64,000 nt of DNA from Chryseolinea sp. H1M3-3 (GTDB lineage: Bacteria; Bacteroidota; Bacteroidia; Cytophagales; Cyclobacteriaceae): NCBI RefSeq assembly GCF_029360725.1, contig NZ_JARKMY010000014.1:124001-188000 (forward strand). The letters run 5' to 3'. The position numbers were made by a program, and so were the translations under genes. Positions 36,159-44,663 of the stretch are shown piece after piece; within the stretch, counting starts at the first letter, position 1; each line of letters opens with the position of its first letter. Below the pieces are notes generated by a model. It searched no databases, was not told the origin of the DNA, and saw nothing but the letters and a program-made list of their open reading frames with translations.

Positions 36159-37220
36159 ATGAAATATTTCCTTTTCATCGCGATTATCTTGGTCTGTTTC
36201 TCTTGCACATCTGACTTTTATACCGCAGCCGATTTTGGTAAGGTGGGGAAGATTGATACTCACATGCACCTCAATGCCAAGCATCTTGCGCTCGCGGAAC
36301 AAGCCCAGGAAGACAACTTCAAGTTACTTACAGTAAATGTGGATGTCTCTAGTTATCCTTCGCTTGAGGATCAGGAACAGTATGCAATACACCAAATAAA
36401 GCATTTCCCTGACCGCGTTAGTTTTCTGACAGCATTTACGTTAACACAATGGGATTCTGCAAACTGGTCGGACATAACGATTGAGCAATTAAAAAAGTCG
36501 TTCGACAAGGGTGCTTATGGAATCAAACTTTGGAAAAATATCGGAATGGTTTATAAAGATGCAGCAGGAAAATTCATCATGATCGACGATCCTAAATTCG
36601 ATAGCGTCATTCAATATATCATCGACCAGGATAAAACCGTGATGGCGCATTTGGGCGAACCAAAAAACTGCTGGCTTCCATTGGAACAAATGACCGTGAA
36701 TAATGACCGAAGCTATTTCAAGGCACATCCGGAGTATCATATGTATCTGCATCCGGAATATCCATCGTATGAGGACCAGATCAATGCACGCGACCGGTTT
36801 GTCGAAAAACATCCGGACATGCGGTTTGTTGGCGCACATTTGGGAAGTCTGGAATGGAGTGTGGATGAACTTGCCAAACGTTTAGACAAGTTTCCGAACA
36901 TGGCTGTTGATATGGCTGCACGCATTCCTCACCTTCAACACCAGTCTAAACTCGACCGGGAAAAGGTAAGGCAATTTTTAATCCGGTATCAAGATCGAAT
37001 TATCTATGCAACAGACTCAGGAATTTCCGCCGATGCTAATATCGAAAATGAAAAAAAGGATCTTCACAATACATGGATCAACGACTGGAAATATTTTGTA
37101 ACGGATGAAACGCTAACTTCGCCTCACGTGAACGGCGACTTCCAGGGACTACAGTTACCAAGGACAGTCACCGACAAGATTTATCGGGAAAATGCGATGA
37201 AGTGGTTTAAGATAAAGTAG
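36159..37220 (+). CDS. Amidohydrolase-2 family lipoprotein
   Basis: 353 residues. A lipoprotein signal at the start (ILVCFSCTSDF) has Cys16 as the lipid site. The TIM-barrel hydrolase core shows the N-terminal metal motif KIDTHMHLN, then MAHLGEPKNCW, FVGAHLGSLEW and the Asp of IYATDSGISAD, giving the usual His-x-His, two His and Asp set. Relatives hydrolyse or decarboxylate lactones or ring compounds. The substrate is not evident. Although it precedes a GH106-like gene by 47 bases in the same direction, its function is not clearly tied to it. Confidence 0.85.
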   Translation: MKYFLFIAIILVCFSCTSDFYTAADFGKVGKIDTHMHLNAKHLALAEQAQEDNFKLLTVNVDVSSYPSLEDQEQYAIHQIKHFPDRVSFLTAFTLTQWDSANWSDITIEQLKKSFDKGAYGIKLWKNIGMVYKDAAGKFIMIDDPKFDSVIQYIIDQDKTVMAHLGEPKNCWLPLEQMTVNNDRSYFKAHPEYHMYLHPEYPSYEDQINARDRFVEKHPDMRFVGAHLGSLEWSVDELAKRLDKFPNMAVDMAARIPHLQHQSKLDREKVRQFLIRYQDRIIYATDSGISADANIENEKKDLHNTWINDWKYFVTDETLTSPHVNGDFQGLQLPRTVTDKIYRENAMKWFKIK

Positions 37221-37267
37221 TCGACCGGCCGAGTCCTTAAAATATTTGTTATTTAAAAAATTACAGC

Positions 37268-40192
37268 TTGAACCTCGAATTCACAAAATTAGAAAAAACT
37301 CCCTCCGGCTTCAGCATCGGTGGACGGCTTACGATCATATTAACCTTGTTAGGGCTTGTTTTCAGTCACCTATCTTTCGCGCAATCTCCGGATACACTTG
37401 CCGTCAATTTCAAAAATCCCCCGCAGCAGTATGGTATCCGTTGTTGGTGGTGGTGGCTGAATGGTAACGTTACGCAAGCGTCTATTACACGCGATCTGGA
37501 AGAGATGAAAGCCAAAGGTTTTAGTGGCGCTTGTATTTTTGATGCCGGCGGACAAAATCAACAAGGCAATGGCAATGTTCCTGAAGGGCCGATGTTCGGC
37601 AGCCCCGAATGGAGAGAGTTGTTTGTTCATGCGGTACAAGAAGCTAATCGTTTGGGCTTAGTGTTGAGCCTTAGTATTCAAAGCGGCTGGAACCTTGGTG
37701 GTCCGGATGTGACAGCGGAAGAAGCAACGAAACATCTTACCTGGTCGGAGGTAACGGTGAAAGGGCCGGCTAATTACTCGCAGGTTTTACCAATGCCAAA
37801 GATCCGCGATAATTTTTATCGCGATATCGTAGTAGTTGCTTTCCCGAAAAGAAATGACTTGCCTCAACGGCCACCCATCAAAGACTTGGACTTAAAAGCC
37901 GCCTTCCGTGAAGGCGACCGGTCCGGATTTAATACGGAGAAAGTATTAGAAGATGAAGCGCCGACAGCCAATGAGCAGGATGCGCTTACGCATGACGTTG
38001 TCATATTAAAAAGCAAGTTGGGAGCCGGTGGCAAACTGACCTGGCAAGTACCAGCAGGAGAATGGACCATTATGCGGTTTGGCTTTACCACTAGCGACGC
38101 ACATGTCTCGACATCCAGCGGAAAGTGGCAAGGAAGGGTCATTGATCATATGAGCGCCAAATATTTTAACCGCTACTGGGATACCCATGTTAAACCACTC
38201 CTGGATGTAGTTGAACCTATGACAGGCACAACGCTTCGTTATCTTCAAACCGACAGTTGGGAAGGTGGCGGCTTGAATTGGACCGATAATTTCGCAACAG
38301 AATTCAACAAGCGCCGCGGTTATGATATTTATTCTTACCTCCCCGTTATCGCCGGGAAAATCATTCAGGACAGACAAACCAGCAACGCATTTCTTGCCGA
38401 CTTCCGGAAGACGATAAGCGATTGTATAGCAGAATATCATTACAAGGTGTTTGCCGATCGTGCCAGCGAATATGGCATGGGTCTGCAACCTGAATCCGCA
38501 GGACCGCATGCCGGGCCGTTTGATGGATTGAAGAATTATGGATACAGCGAAATTATGATGAGCGAATTCTGGTCGCCTTCACCACATCGATCAAAACCCG
38601 AAGATAGATTTTTTGTAAAGCAAGCTGCAAGCGCTGCGCAGATCTATAATAAGCAATTGGTAGGAGCCGAATCGTTCACCACCATTGGAAGACATTGGAA
38701 TGATGTGCCATGGTCGATGATGAAACCACCATTCGACCGAGAGGTTTGCTCTGGGCTCAATCTTGTTTTCCTGCATACTTTCACCAACTCTCCAAAAGAA
38801 ATGGGGCGGCCTGGCCAGGAATATTTTGCCGGTACACACTTGAATCCGAATATAACGTGGTGGGAATTCGCGGGAACTGTTTTCGATTATTTTAAACGCT
38901 GTCAATACTTACTGCAAAAGGGATATGTTGCAACGGATGTGCTGTACTATTATGGCGATCACGTGCCCAACATTGGACATTTAAAAGCTTTCGATCCGGC
39001 AAAGGTATTACCCGGTTATGATTATGATTTAATTAATGAGGATAGGCTTTTAAAACTTACGGTAAAAGACGGACTGATAACACTACCGCATGGTAAAAAT
39101 TATAAAGTGCTGGTTCTTCCTTCTTTAAAAATACTTTCGTTGGCGGCATTGAAGAAAATTCACGATCTCGTTCTCGAGGGCGCTACAGTCATCGGTGACA
39201 AACCGACGCACATGATGAGTTTGTCCGGATACCCGGAAAGCCAGACCACCTTTAATAAATACACAAACGAATTGTGGGGAGAAAGCGCATCAGCCGAGGG
39301 CCAACGTCAATCGGGAAAGGGCATCATGATCTGGGGTCAGACGGCCAGGGAATTTTTACAAAAAGGTGGGATCGCCCCTGATGTCGAATTCATGGGTACA
39401 AAGGACGATGAGGGATATGACTACCTTCACCGTGTCATTGGGAACATGGACGTATATTTTATCAGCAGCCAGAATGAAAAGCAAGTCACAGCGAATGTTG
39501 CGTTCCGCGTTTCGGGGAAACAACCGGAGCTTTGGAATCCGCTGACAGGTGAGGTTCGAAATGCAAACGCCTTTCAACAGGGTAACGGCAGGACTATAGT
39601 ACCGTTAAGTTTTGATCAATATGGATCGACATTTGTGATTTTCAGAAAGCCACTGCCTTCAACAGCATCGGGATCAGCAACAACAAATTCAGTAAAATAT
39701 AATGTAGTGACAGCCATTAAAGGACCATGGAAAGTATCGTTCGACTCAACGTTGAATGTAGCCAGTCCGTTGAATTTCACAACCCTGGTTAGCTGGACAA
39801 AGCATCCTGAAAAGTCACTTCAGCATTATTCCGGAAAAGGCGTGTATTCAACTACTTTCGATTTTCCTGTCATGAAGAAAAATGAACGATATTTTATTAC
39901 GCTCGGAAGCGTGCAAGATGTAGGTATCGCAAAAGTGAGCTTGAATGGGAAGGAAATTGGTGTTACGTGGACGCCTCCCTTTCAGTTAGAAATAACCAAG
40001 GAACTTTTACGGAAGGGAAATAGACTTGACGTGGAGGTAATCAATTCATGGCGTAATCGTTTAGTCGGTGACCGTGGTTTACCAAAGGAAAACCGGCTTA
40101 CAAAAACGAATATCACCATCAAACCCGAATGGCAATTGCTGGAAGCAGGTTTATTAGGGCCTGTCGAAATCAGCATTTTGGAAAAAAAATAG
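37268..40192 (+). CDS. GH106-like alpha-L-rhamnosidase
   Basis: 974 residues. The reading frame has no upstream ATG, so the likely start is TTG at 37268. The signal peptide lies at ~20-40 (RLTIILTLLGLVFSHLSFAQ). Motifs typical of the Bacteroidota GH106 group are YGIRCWWWWLNGNVTQ, SGACIFDAGG, SPEWRELFVHAV and LSIQSGWNLGGPDVT. The C-terminal region is a jelly-roll accessory domain (VSLNGKEIGVTWTPPFQ, VINSWRNRLVGDR). Family members remove alpha-L-rhamnose from pectin or flavonoid glycans. Catalytic residues cannot be assigned confidently. The non-ATG start is uncertain and may hide a sequencing error. Confidence 0.85.
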   Translation: MNLEFTKLEKTPSGFSIGGRLTIILTLLGLVFSHLSFAQSPDTLAVNFKNPPQQYGIRCWWWWLNGNVTQASITRDLEEMKAKGFSGACIFDAGGQNQQGNGNVPEGPMFGSPEWRELFVHAVQEANRLGLVLSLSIQSGWNLGGPDVTAEEATKHLTWSEVTVKGPANYSQVLPMPKIRDNFYRDIVVVAFPKRNDLPQRPPIKDLDLKAAFREGDRSGFNTEKVLEDEAPTANEQDALTHDVVILKSKLGAGGKLTWQVPAGEWTIMRFGFTTSDAHVSTSSGKWQGRVIDHMSAKYFNRYWDTHVKPLLDVVEPMTGTTLRYLQTDSWEGGGLNWTDNFATEFNKRRGYDIYSYLPVIAGKIIQDRQTSNAFLADFRKTISDCIAEYHYKVFADRASEYGMGLQPESAGPHAGPFDGLKNYGYSEIMMSEFWSPSPHRSKPEDRFFVKQAASAAQIYNKQLVGAESFTTIGRHWNDVPWSMMKPPFDREVCSGLNLVFLHTFTNSPKEMGRPGQEYFAGTHLNPNITWWEFAGTVFDYFKRCQYLLQKGYVATDVLYYYGDHVPNIGHLKAFDPAKVLPGYDYDLINEDRLLKLTVKDGLITLPHGKNYKVLVLPSLKILSLAALKKIHDLVLEGATVIGDKPTHMMSLSGYPESQTTFNKYTNELWGESASAEGQRQSGKGIMIWGQTAREFLQKGGIAPDVEFMGTKDDEGYDYLHRVIGNMDVYFISSQNEKQVTANVAFRVSGKQPELWNPLTGEVRNANAFQQGNGRTIVPLSFDQYGSTFVIFRKPLPSTASGSATTNSVKYNVVTAIKGPWKVSFDSTLNVASPLNFTTLVSWTKHPEKSLQHYSGKGVYSTTFDFPVMKKNERYFITLGSVQDVGIAKVSLNGKEIGVTWTPPFQLEITKELLRKGNRLDVEVINSWRNRLVGDRGLPKENRLTKTNITIKPEWQLLEAGLLGPVEISILEKK

Positions 40193-40258
40193 TCTGGTGT
40201 TATAAACTTATTGCTCGCGTGTTTCATCAACAATGCATGCTGTTATAAACTCCTCACA

Positions 40259-40897
40259 ATGCAACAATGTATTCTGGTATCATGGTGTTTTTTTATTTCC
40301 CATTTAAGTCTGGCGCAGATACCTACTATAGACGACAATCCTGACGGCTATGCGTACAATAAATCCCTGGCAGAGCAGCTCCAAAACATTCATATTGAAG
40401 ATCAGCAATACCGGAAGAAAATTGAAGAAACCGAAAACAACTTCGGAAGAAACTCCAACGAAATGAAAGATCTTTGGAATGCTATTAGCAGAAAAGATTC
40501 TATTAATACCATCAAAGTAACCCGGATCCTGGACGAACATGGCTGGCTAGGACCTGAGGTGGTAGGTGATCAGGGAAACACGACACTTTTCCTGGTCATT
40601 CAGCACGCGAATCTAAAAACGCAGGAAAAATATCTTCCAATGATGAGAGAAGCTGTAAAAAATAAAAAAGCATTGGGAAAACAACTGGCCTTACTGGAGG
40701 ACCGTGTCGCACTCCGACAAGGAAGAAAACAAATTTACGGAAGTCAAGTATACAGGAATGATTTAACGGGTAGCTTCTACCTGGCACCCATTGAAGATGA
40801 ACCTAATGTAAACAAACGCCGCGCGGCCGTGGGATTAGAGCCCCTGGAGATCTATGCCAAAATGCATAACATAGATTATAAACTTCCTGAAAAGTAG
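40259..40897 (+). CDS. DUF6624 family secreted protein
   Basis: 212 residues from the ATG at 40259, with a signal peptide ending near residue 20 (SHLSLAQ). The central part matches the DUF6624 pattern: DSINTIKVTRILDEHGWLGPEVVGDQ, LFLVIQHANLKTQEKYLPMM, QLALLEDRVALRQGRKQIYGSQ. Function is unknown. The family occurs widely as single-domain exported proteins. It is 66 bases downstream of the GH106-like gene and possibly in the same transcript. Confidence 0.75.
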   Translation: MQQCILVSWCFFISHLSLAQIPTIDDNPDGYAYNKSLAEQLQNIHIEDQQYRKKIEETENNFGRNSNEMKDLWNAISRKDSINTIKVTRILDEHGWLGPEVVGDQGNTTLFLVIQHANLKTQEKYLPMMREAVKNKKALGKQLALLEDRVALRQGRKQIYGSQVYRNDLTGSFYLAPIEDEPNVNKRRAAVGLEPLEIYAKMHNIDYKLPEK

Positions 40898-40986
40898 ACG
40901 TTCAATGATGCATGATTTTGAATGCACGAAGGCAACGTACCATGATCAAAGTAATCCCAATCATAAATATCTCCTAATCATTCTAA

Positions 40987-43900
40987 TCAAGATTCAGACC
41001 CTACTGAATTATTTACAAGCTCTTTAATTCCCCGTAACGGTATGACTACCCAATTCGGGCGGTTGTTCATTTCATAATTCAATTCGTAGATAGCTTTTTC
41101 AAGCAGAAAGGTGGTCATCAACGTCTGCAAGTCGTCTTTTGATTTAGGAATGAATCCACTCCCTTTTACTGTTTCGAGATATGCCTTCATGAAAAATCCA
41201 CTCATATAATGAAACCATTGCTCGGCATACGGTACAAGTTTGTTAATGTCTTCGTTTCGGATTTGATTATCTAAAAACAATCCGCCATACGCCGCATAGT
41301 GAAATGAACGAATCATACCGGCTACATCCCGTAAAGGAGAACGCTTTAACCGACGTTCGCTGTAACTTCTTGCAGGCTCTCCTTCAAAATCTGATATAAA
41401 GAAATCCTTACCGGTAAACATCACCTGACCCAGATGGTAATCGCCATGAATCCGGATCTTCACCACATCGATCTTACGTTTGTATATGTTCTTAAAAACT
41501 TTTAATATATCATCCTTCATTGCGAGGACTGCTTCTGCCTCCGGTTTTACATCCGGAGAAAGCCTGTCCAGGTTTCGGCTTTGATTATTGAACGTGCCCC
41601 GCACAAGAGATTGTAACCCTGCAAATAGAGACCTTTGATAATGCAACGAATAGGGTTCGGGCTTAAAATTAGGAAAATCAACCCCTGACGCCAACGCAAG
41701 ATGCATTTCGCCGGTGCGTATACCCAGGAGGTGAGCCCGTTCTGCTACCGGCGCTTCCAATAGTTCCTTCATTTCGGGAGGAATATCCTCGTAAGCCACG
41801 GGGTCAAGAATGCTACCCTTCAACGGAGGCAATGTCTTAATTTCTTGTTGCGAAAGTATCCGTTCATTGAAATCATCAAGCCTGTCGAGCATATAGGTCC
41901 ATGCATCGCTGCTGCTCTCTACCATTTCCTGCATCAGCGCCAATACCATTCCGGCATTTTCATACTTCCATTCTATCGCTCCGATAAATGCGGGAACATT
42001 TTTGAACTTGGCGTATTCCGTTAGAAATTGTACAATCTCAAGATCGGGATTAATAGCCCGGTCTACCTTCCTGAAAAACTTCAAAAAGAACTTATTGTCA
42101 TAGGTAATGGACGTGTTACTTTGTTCTCCGGAAATTACTTTAGGCATTATTTTCGGATGCGATTGCACATGCTTCTTCAATACTTTATCAGCATAAAATT
42201 CGATCTCGCTATTCTTAAGGGAAATGCTTTGATTCAAGGACATTTTGTTAATAATCATCTGCTGAAATTCACTGCCATAGATAGCATCATAGAGAATTCC
42301 TTCCTCCTCCCCTACCTTAAGCCGGCAGATTACTGCTTGGGGACAATGATCCGCTATTTTTGTTGCAACGTCTCCTTTACCAAAGACAACCGGTAGCTGG
42401 TACGTGTCAGGCAAGCCACTGTCATACTGTACTTCAATTAAGAACACGATGGCATGATCGTTCTCCTGCAACGGTATCCGTGCATGTTTTATGATTTTAA
42501 TGCTTTCAACAATTCGTCCTTTGCCTCCGAACCACCTCATTTTAAACAGATAATTGTAAAGCACCTTCTGCTCCAGCGCTTCAAGCATCTTCTCGTCGAT
42601 CAGTCCTTTCCATGTCTCCACCTGTAGCAGCGGTAATGCCTTTGGTACCTGCGACTCAGGATGTGCTTTTTCAAGAATAAACCATAAGCAATCATGACCT
42701 CCCAATGTCAGGAAGTATGTTGTTGCTGTTTTAATCGGCGGAAATTTATTCTTGCTGAAAATTTCTACCGGTATATATCCTTTATAGGTTTCGAGGTCCA
42801 GTTCTGCTGGTTGAATGTATCTGGAAAGATTAACGACTACTAAAATTGTTTCATCTTCATAGCTGCGCGTAAAAGCAAGAATCTTCGGGTTCTCCGACGA
42901 AACAAACTTCATGTCGCCATAACCAAATGCTTTGTACTGCTTCCGTTTGTTAATCATCCGCTTTGTCCACCACAATAAAGAAGACGTGTTCATACTTTGC
43001 ATCTCGACATTCACAAACTCGTAGTGATACTCGGGGTCAAGAATGACTGGCAAATAAAGGCGGTGGGGATTTCCCTCAGAAAACCCGGCGTTGCGATCCG
43101 ACGTCCATTGCATGGGAGTCCGGACGCCATCGCGATCGCCCAGGTAAAAATTATCACCCATTCCAATCTCATCGCCATAATAAATCACCGGCGTTCCTTT
43201 AAGCGAAAACAAAAGATAGTTCAGCAACTCAATCTTTTTTCGGTTGTTGCCCATGAGTGGCGCTAGCCTATGTCTTATACCGAGGTTGATTTTAGCCTTC
43301 GGATCTTTTACATAAACGCGATACATGTAATCACGTTCTTCATCTGTAACCATCTCCAGTGTAAGCTCATCATGATTCCGTAGAAAGATTGCCCACTGAC
43401 AATTGGCCGGAATTTCGGGCGTCTGGTCAAATATGTCTGTAATGGGGTATCGATCTTCGGTTTGCAACGCCATGAACATACGCGGCATGATCGGGAAATG
43501 ATAGTTCATGTGACATTCATCCCCATCTCCAAAGTAAGATGCTGAATCTTCAGGCCACATGTTTGCTTCCGCCAGCAACAGGGTACCGGGATATTTTTCA
43601 TCGATGTGCTTCCTGAGTTTTTTCAGGAATGCGTGGGTCTCAGGCAAGTTTTCACCGTTCGTACCTTCCCGTTCAAAAAGATACGGAACAGCGTCGAGTC
43701 GAAAACCATCCACACCCATGCTGCACCAATAATCCAAAATCTTAAACACTTCCTCCTGTACAACAGGACTATCATAATTAAGATCAGGCTGATGATGAAA
43801 GAAACGATGCCAGTAATATTGTTTAGCGACGGGATCCCACGTCCAGTTAGAACTTTCGAAATCCTGAAAAATAATTCGTACGTCTTTATACTGGGTAGGG

Positions 43901-44322
43901 TCATCCGTCCATACGTAAAAATTCCTGTATGGAGAATCCTTAGGAGCTTTTCGCGCCCGCTGAAACCAGGGGTGCTGATCAGAAGTATGGTTAATAACCA
44001 GCTCCGTAATTACTCTAAGACCTCTGTAATGTGCTTCTTTTAATAATTGTTTGAATTGCTTGATATCACCATAAGCAGGATTTATGTTGTAATAATCAGC
44101 AATATCATAACCATCATCTTTCTGGGGTGATGGATAAAAAGGAAGTAGCCAAATGGTGTTGACACCCAAGTCCTGGAGATAGTCCAGCTTTTCCATTAAA
44201 CCTTGAAAATCACCGATACCATCACCATTTCCATCCCGAAATGCTTTGATATGCAGTTCATAAATTATCGCGTCTTTATACCAATAAAGTTTATCATCCA
44301 AGACTGATTTGACTTCCGCCAT
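40987..44322 (-). CDS. treS: Trehalose synthase-maltokinase fusion (TreS-Mak)
   Basis: 1111 residues. Residues ~1-560 form a GH13 enzyme with all catalytic motifs: Asp210 in GVDGFRLDAVPYL, Glu252 in LLAEANMWPE and Asp318 in FLRNHDEL. This is the maltose alpha-D-glucosyltransferase type. Residues ~570-1105 form a maltokinase of the Pep2 type, with kinase motifs IHGDYHLGQVMF and FISDFEGEPA near residues 970-1000. Together they convert trehalose to maltose and phosphorylate it to maltose-1-phosphate for glycogen or glucan synthesis through GlgE. No glgE or glgB gene lies in the window. Upstream lies a triple 14-bp direct repeat that may regulate it. Confidence 0.95.
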   Translation of the reverse strand: MAEVKSVLDDKLYWYKDAIIYELHIKAFRDGNGDGIGDFQGLMEKLDYLQDLGVNTIWLLPFYPSPQKDDGYDIADYYNINPAYGDIKQFKQLLKEAHYRGLRVITELVINHTSDQHPWFQRARKAPKDSPYRNFYVWTDDPTQYKDVRIIFQDFESSNWTWDPVAKQYYWHRFFHHQPDLNYDSPVVQEEVFKILDYWCSMGVDGFRLDAVPYLFEREGTNGENLPETHAFLKKLRKHIDEKYPGTLLLAEANMWPEDSASYFGDGDECHMNYHFPIMPRMFMALQTEDRYPITDIFDQTPEIPANCQWAIFLRNHDELTLEMVTDEERDYMYRVYVKDPKAKINLGIRHRLAPLMGNNRKKIELLNYLLFSLKGTPVIYYGDEIGMGDNFYLGDRDGVRTPMQWTSDRNAGFSEGNPHRLYLPVILDPEYHYEFVNVEMQSMNTSSLLWWTKRMINKRKQYKAFGYGDMKFVSSENPKILAFTRSYEDETILVVVNLSRYIQPAELDLETYKGYIPVEIFSKNKFPPIKTATTYFLTLGGHDCLWFILEKAHPESQVPKALPLLQVETWKGLIDEKMLEALEQKVLYNYLFKMRWFGGKGRIVESIKIIKHARIPLQENDHAIVFLIEVQYDSGLPDTYQLPVVFGKGDVATKIADHCPQAVICRLKVGEEEGILYDAIYGSEFQQMIINKMSLNQSISLKNSEIEFYADKVLKKHVQSHPKIMPKVISGEQSNTSITYDNKFFLKFFRKVDRAINPDLEIVQFLTEYAKFKNVPAFIGAIEWKYENAGMVLALMQEMVESSSDAWTYMLDRLDDFNERILSQQEIKTLPPLKGSILDPVAYEDIPPEMKELLEAPVAERAHLLGIRTGEMHLALASGVDFPNFKPEPYSLHYQRSLFAGLQSLVRGTFNNQSRNLDRLSPDVKPEAEAVLAMKDDILKVFKNIYKRKIDVVKIRIHGDYHLGQVMFTGKDFFISDFEGEPARSYSERRLKRSPLRDVAGMIRSFHYAAYGGLFLDNQIRNEDINKLVPYAEQWFHYMSGFFMKAYLETVKGSGFIPKSKDDLQTLMTTFLLEKAIYELNYEMNNRPNWVVIPLRGIKELVNNSVGSES

Positions 44323-44344
44323 AGAGTTAGTAACGATCTAGTTT

Positions 44345-44386
44345 CTTTTAAGCATATACTTTTAAGCATATACTTTTAAGTATATA
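44345..44386. repeat. Three 14-bp direct repeats before treS, possible operator
   Basis: The unit CTTTTAAGCATATA occurs at 44345-44358 and 44359-44372. A third copy at 44373-44386 has one change (AAGTATATA). Across the second and third units, 44369-44384 also forms a 7-bp inverted repeat (TATACTT, TT, AAGTATA). The array ends 22 bases upstream of the treS start at 44322, on its 5' side. It is AT-rich, so it could be a binding site or merely a simple sequence repeat. Confidence 0.6.
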
Positions 44387-44663
44387 TATCTTTATAGGTA
44401 TATACCATGAACGAGGCTTTTTGTTTTGAGAGGCTTTAAAAGAAATCCGTTTAAATCAATCTATGCCCTCATTCATCCAAACGGTTGGTTCGACTCGCAT
44501 TAATTAAGTGCAGCGAAATTATCATATAGTAACACTGACTACATCCGACTAACCGATTATGGCTTATAACTAATTTCAGCATTTTTATGTTAACCATCCT
44601 GAATACTTGCGGCCTAGTTCCTGAGGTACTAACTTTCGCGATTGATTCGGTGGTGTATCGGTT
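44387..44663. other. Rest of divergent treS-PBP intergenic region
   Basis: About 280 AT-rich bases between the direct repeats and the PBP1A start. Continuation of the repeat pattern as TATATATCTTTATAGG is visible just after 44386. No gene, terminator or clear promoter box was found. Confidence 0.4.

Noticed and set aside
35948-36214. 88-codon ORF before the amidohydrolase lipoprotein
   Set aside because: It overlaps the start of the lipoprotein gene in another frame and shows no domain, signal or conserved pattern.
38006-38509. 167-codon minus-strand ORF opposite the GH106-like gene
   Set aside because: It lies fully inside a well-supported gene and has no recognisable protein pattern.
44460-44520. 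tRNA-like GGTTCGACTC segment
   Set aside because: No acceptor, D or anticodon stems can be formed around it.
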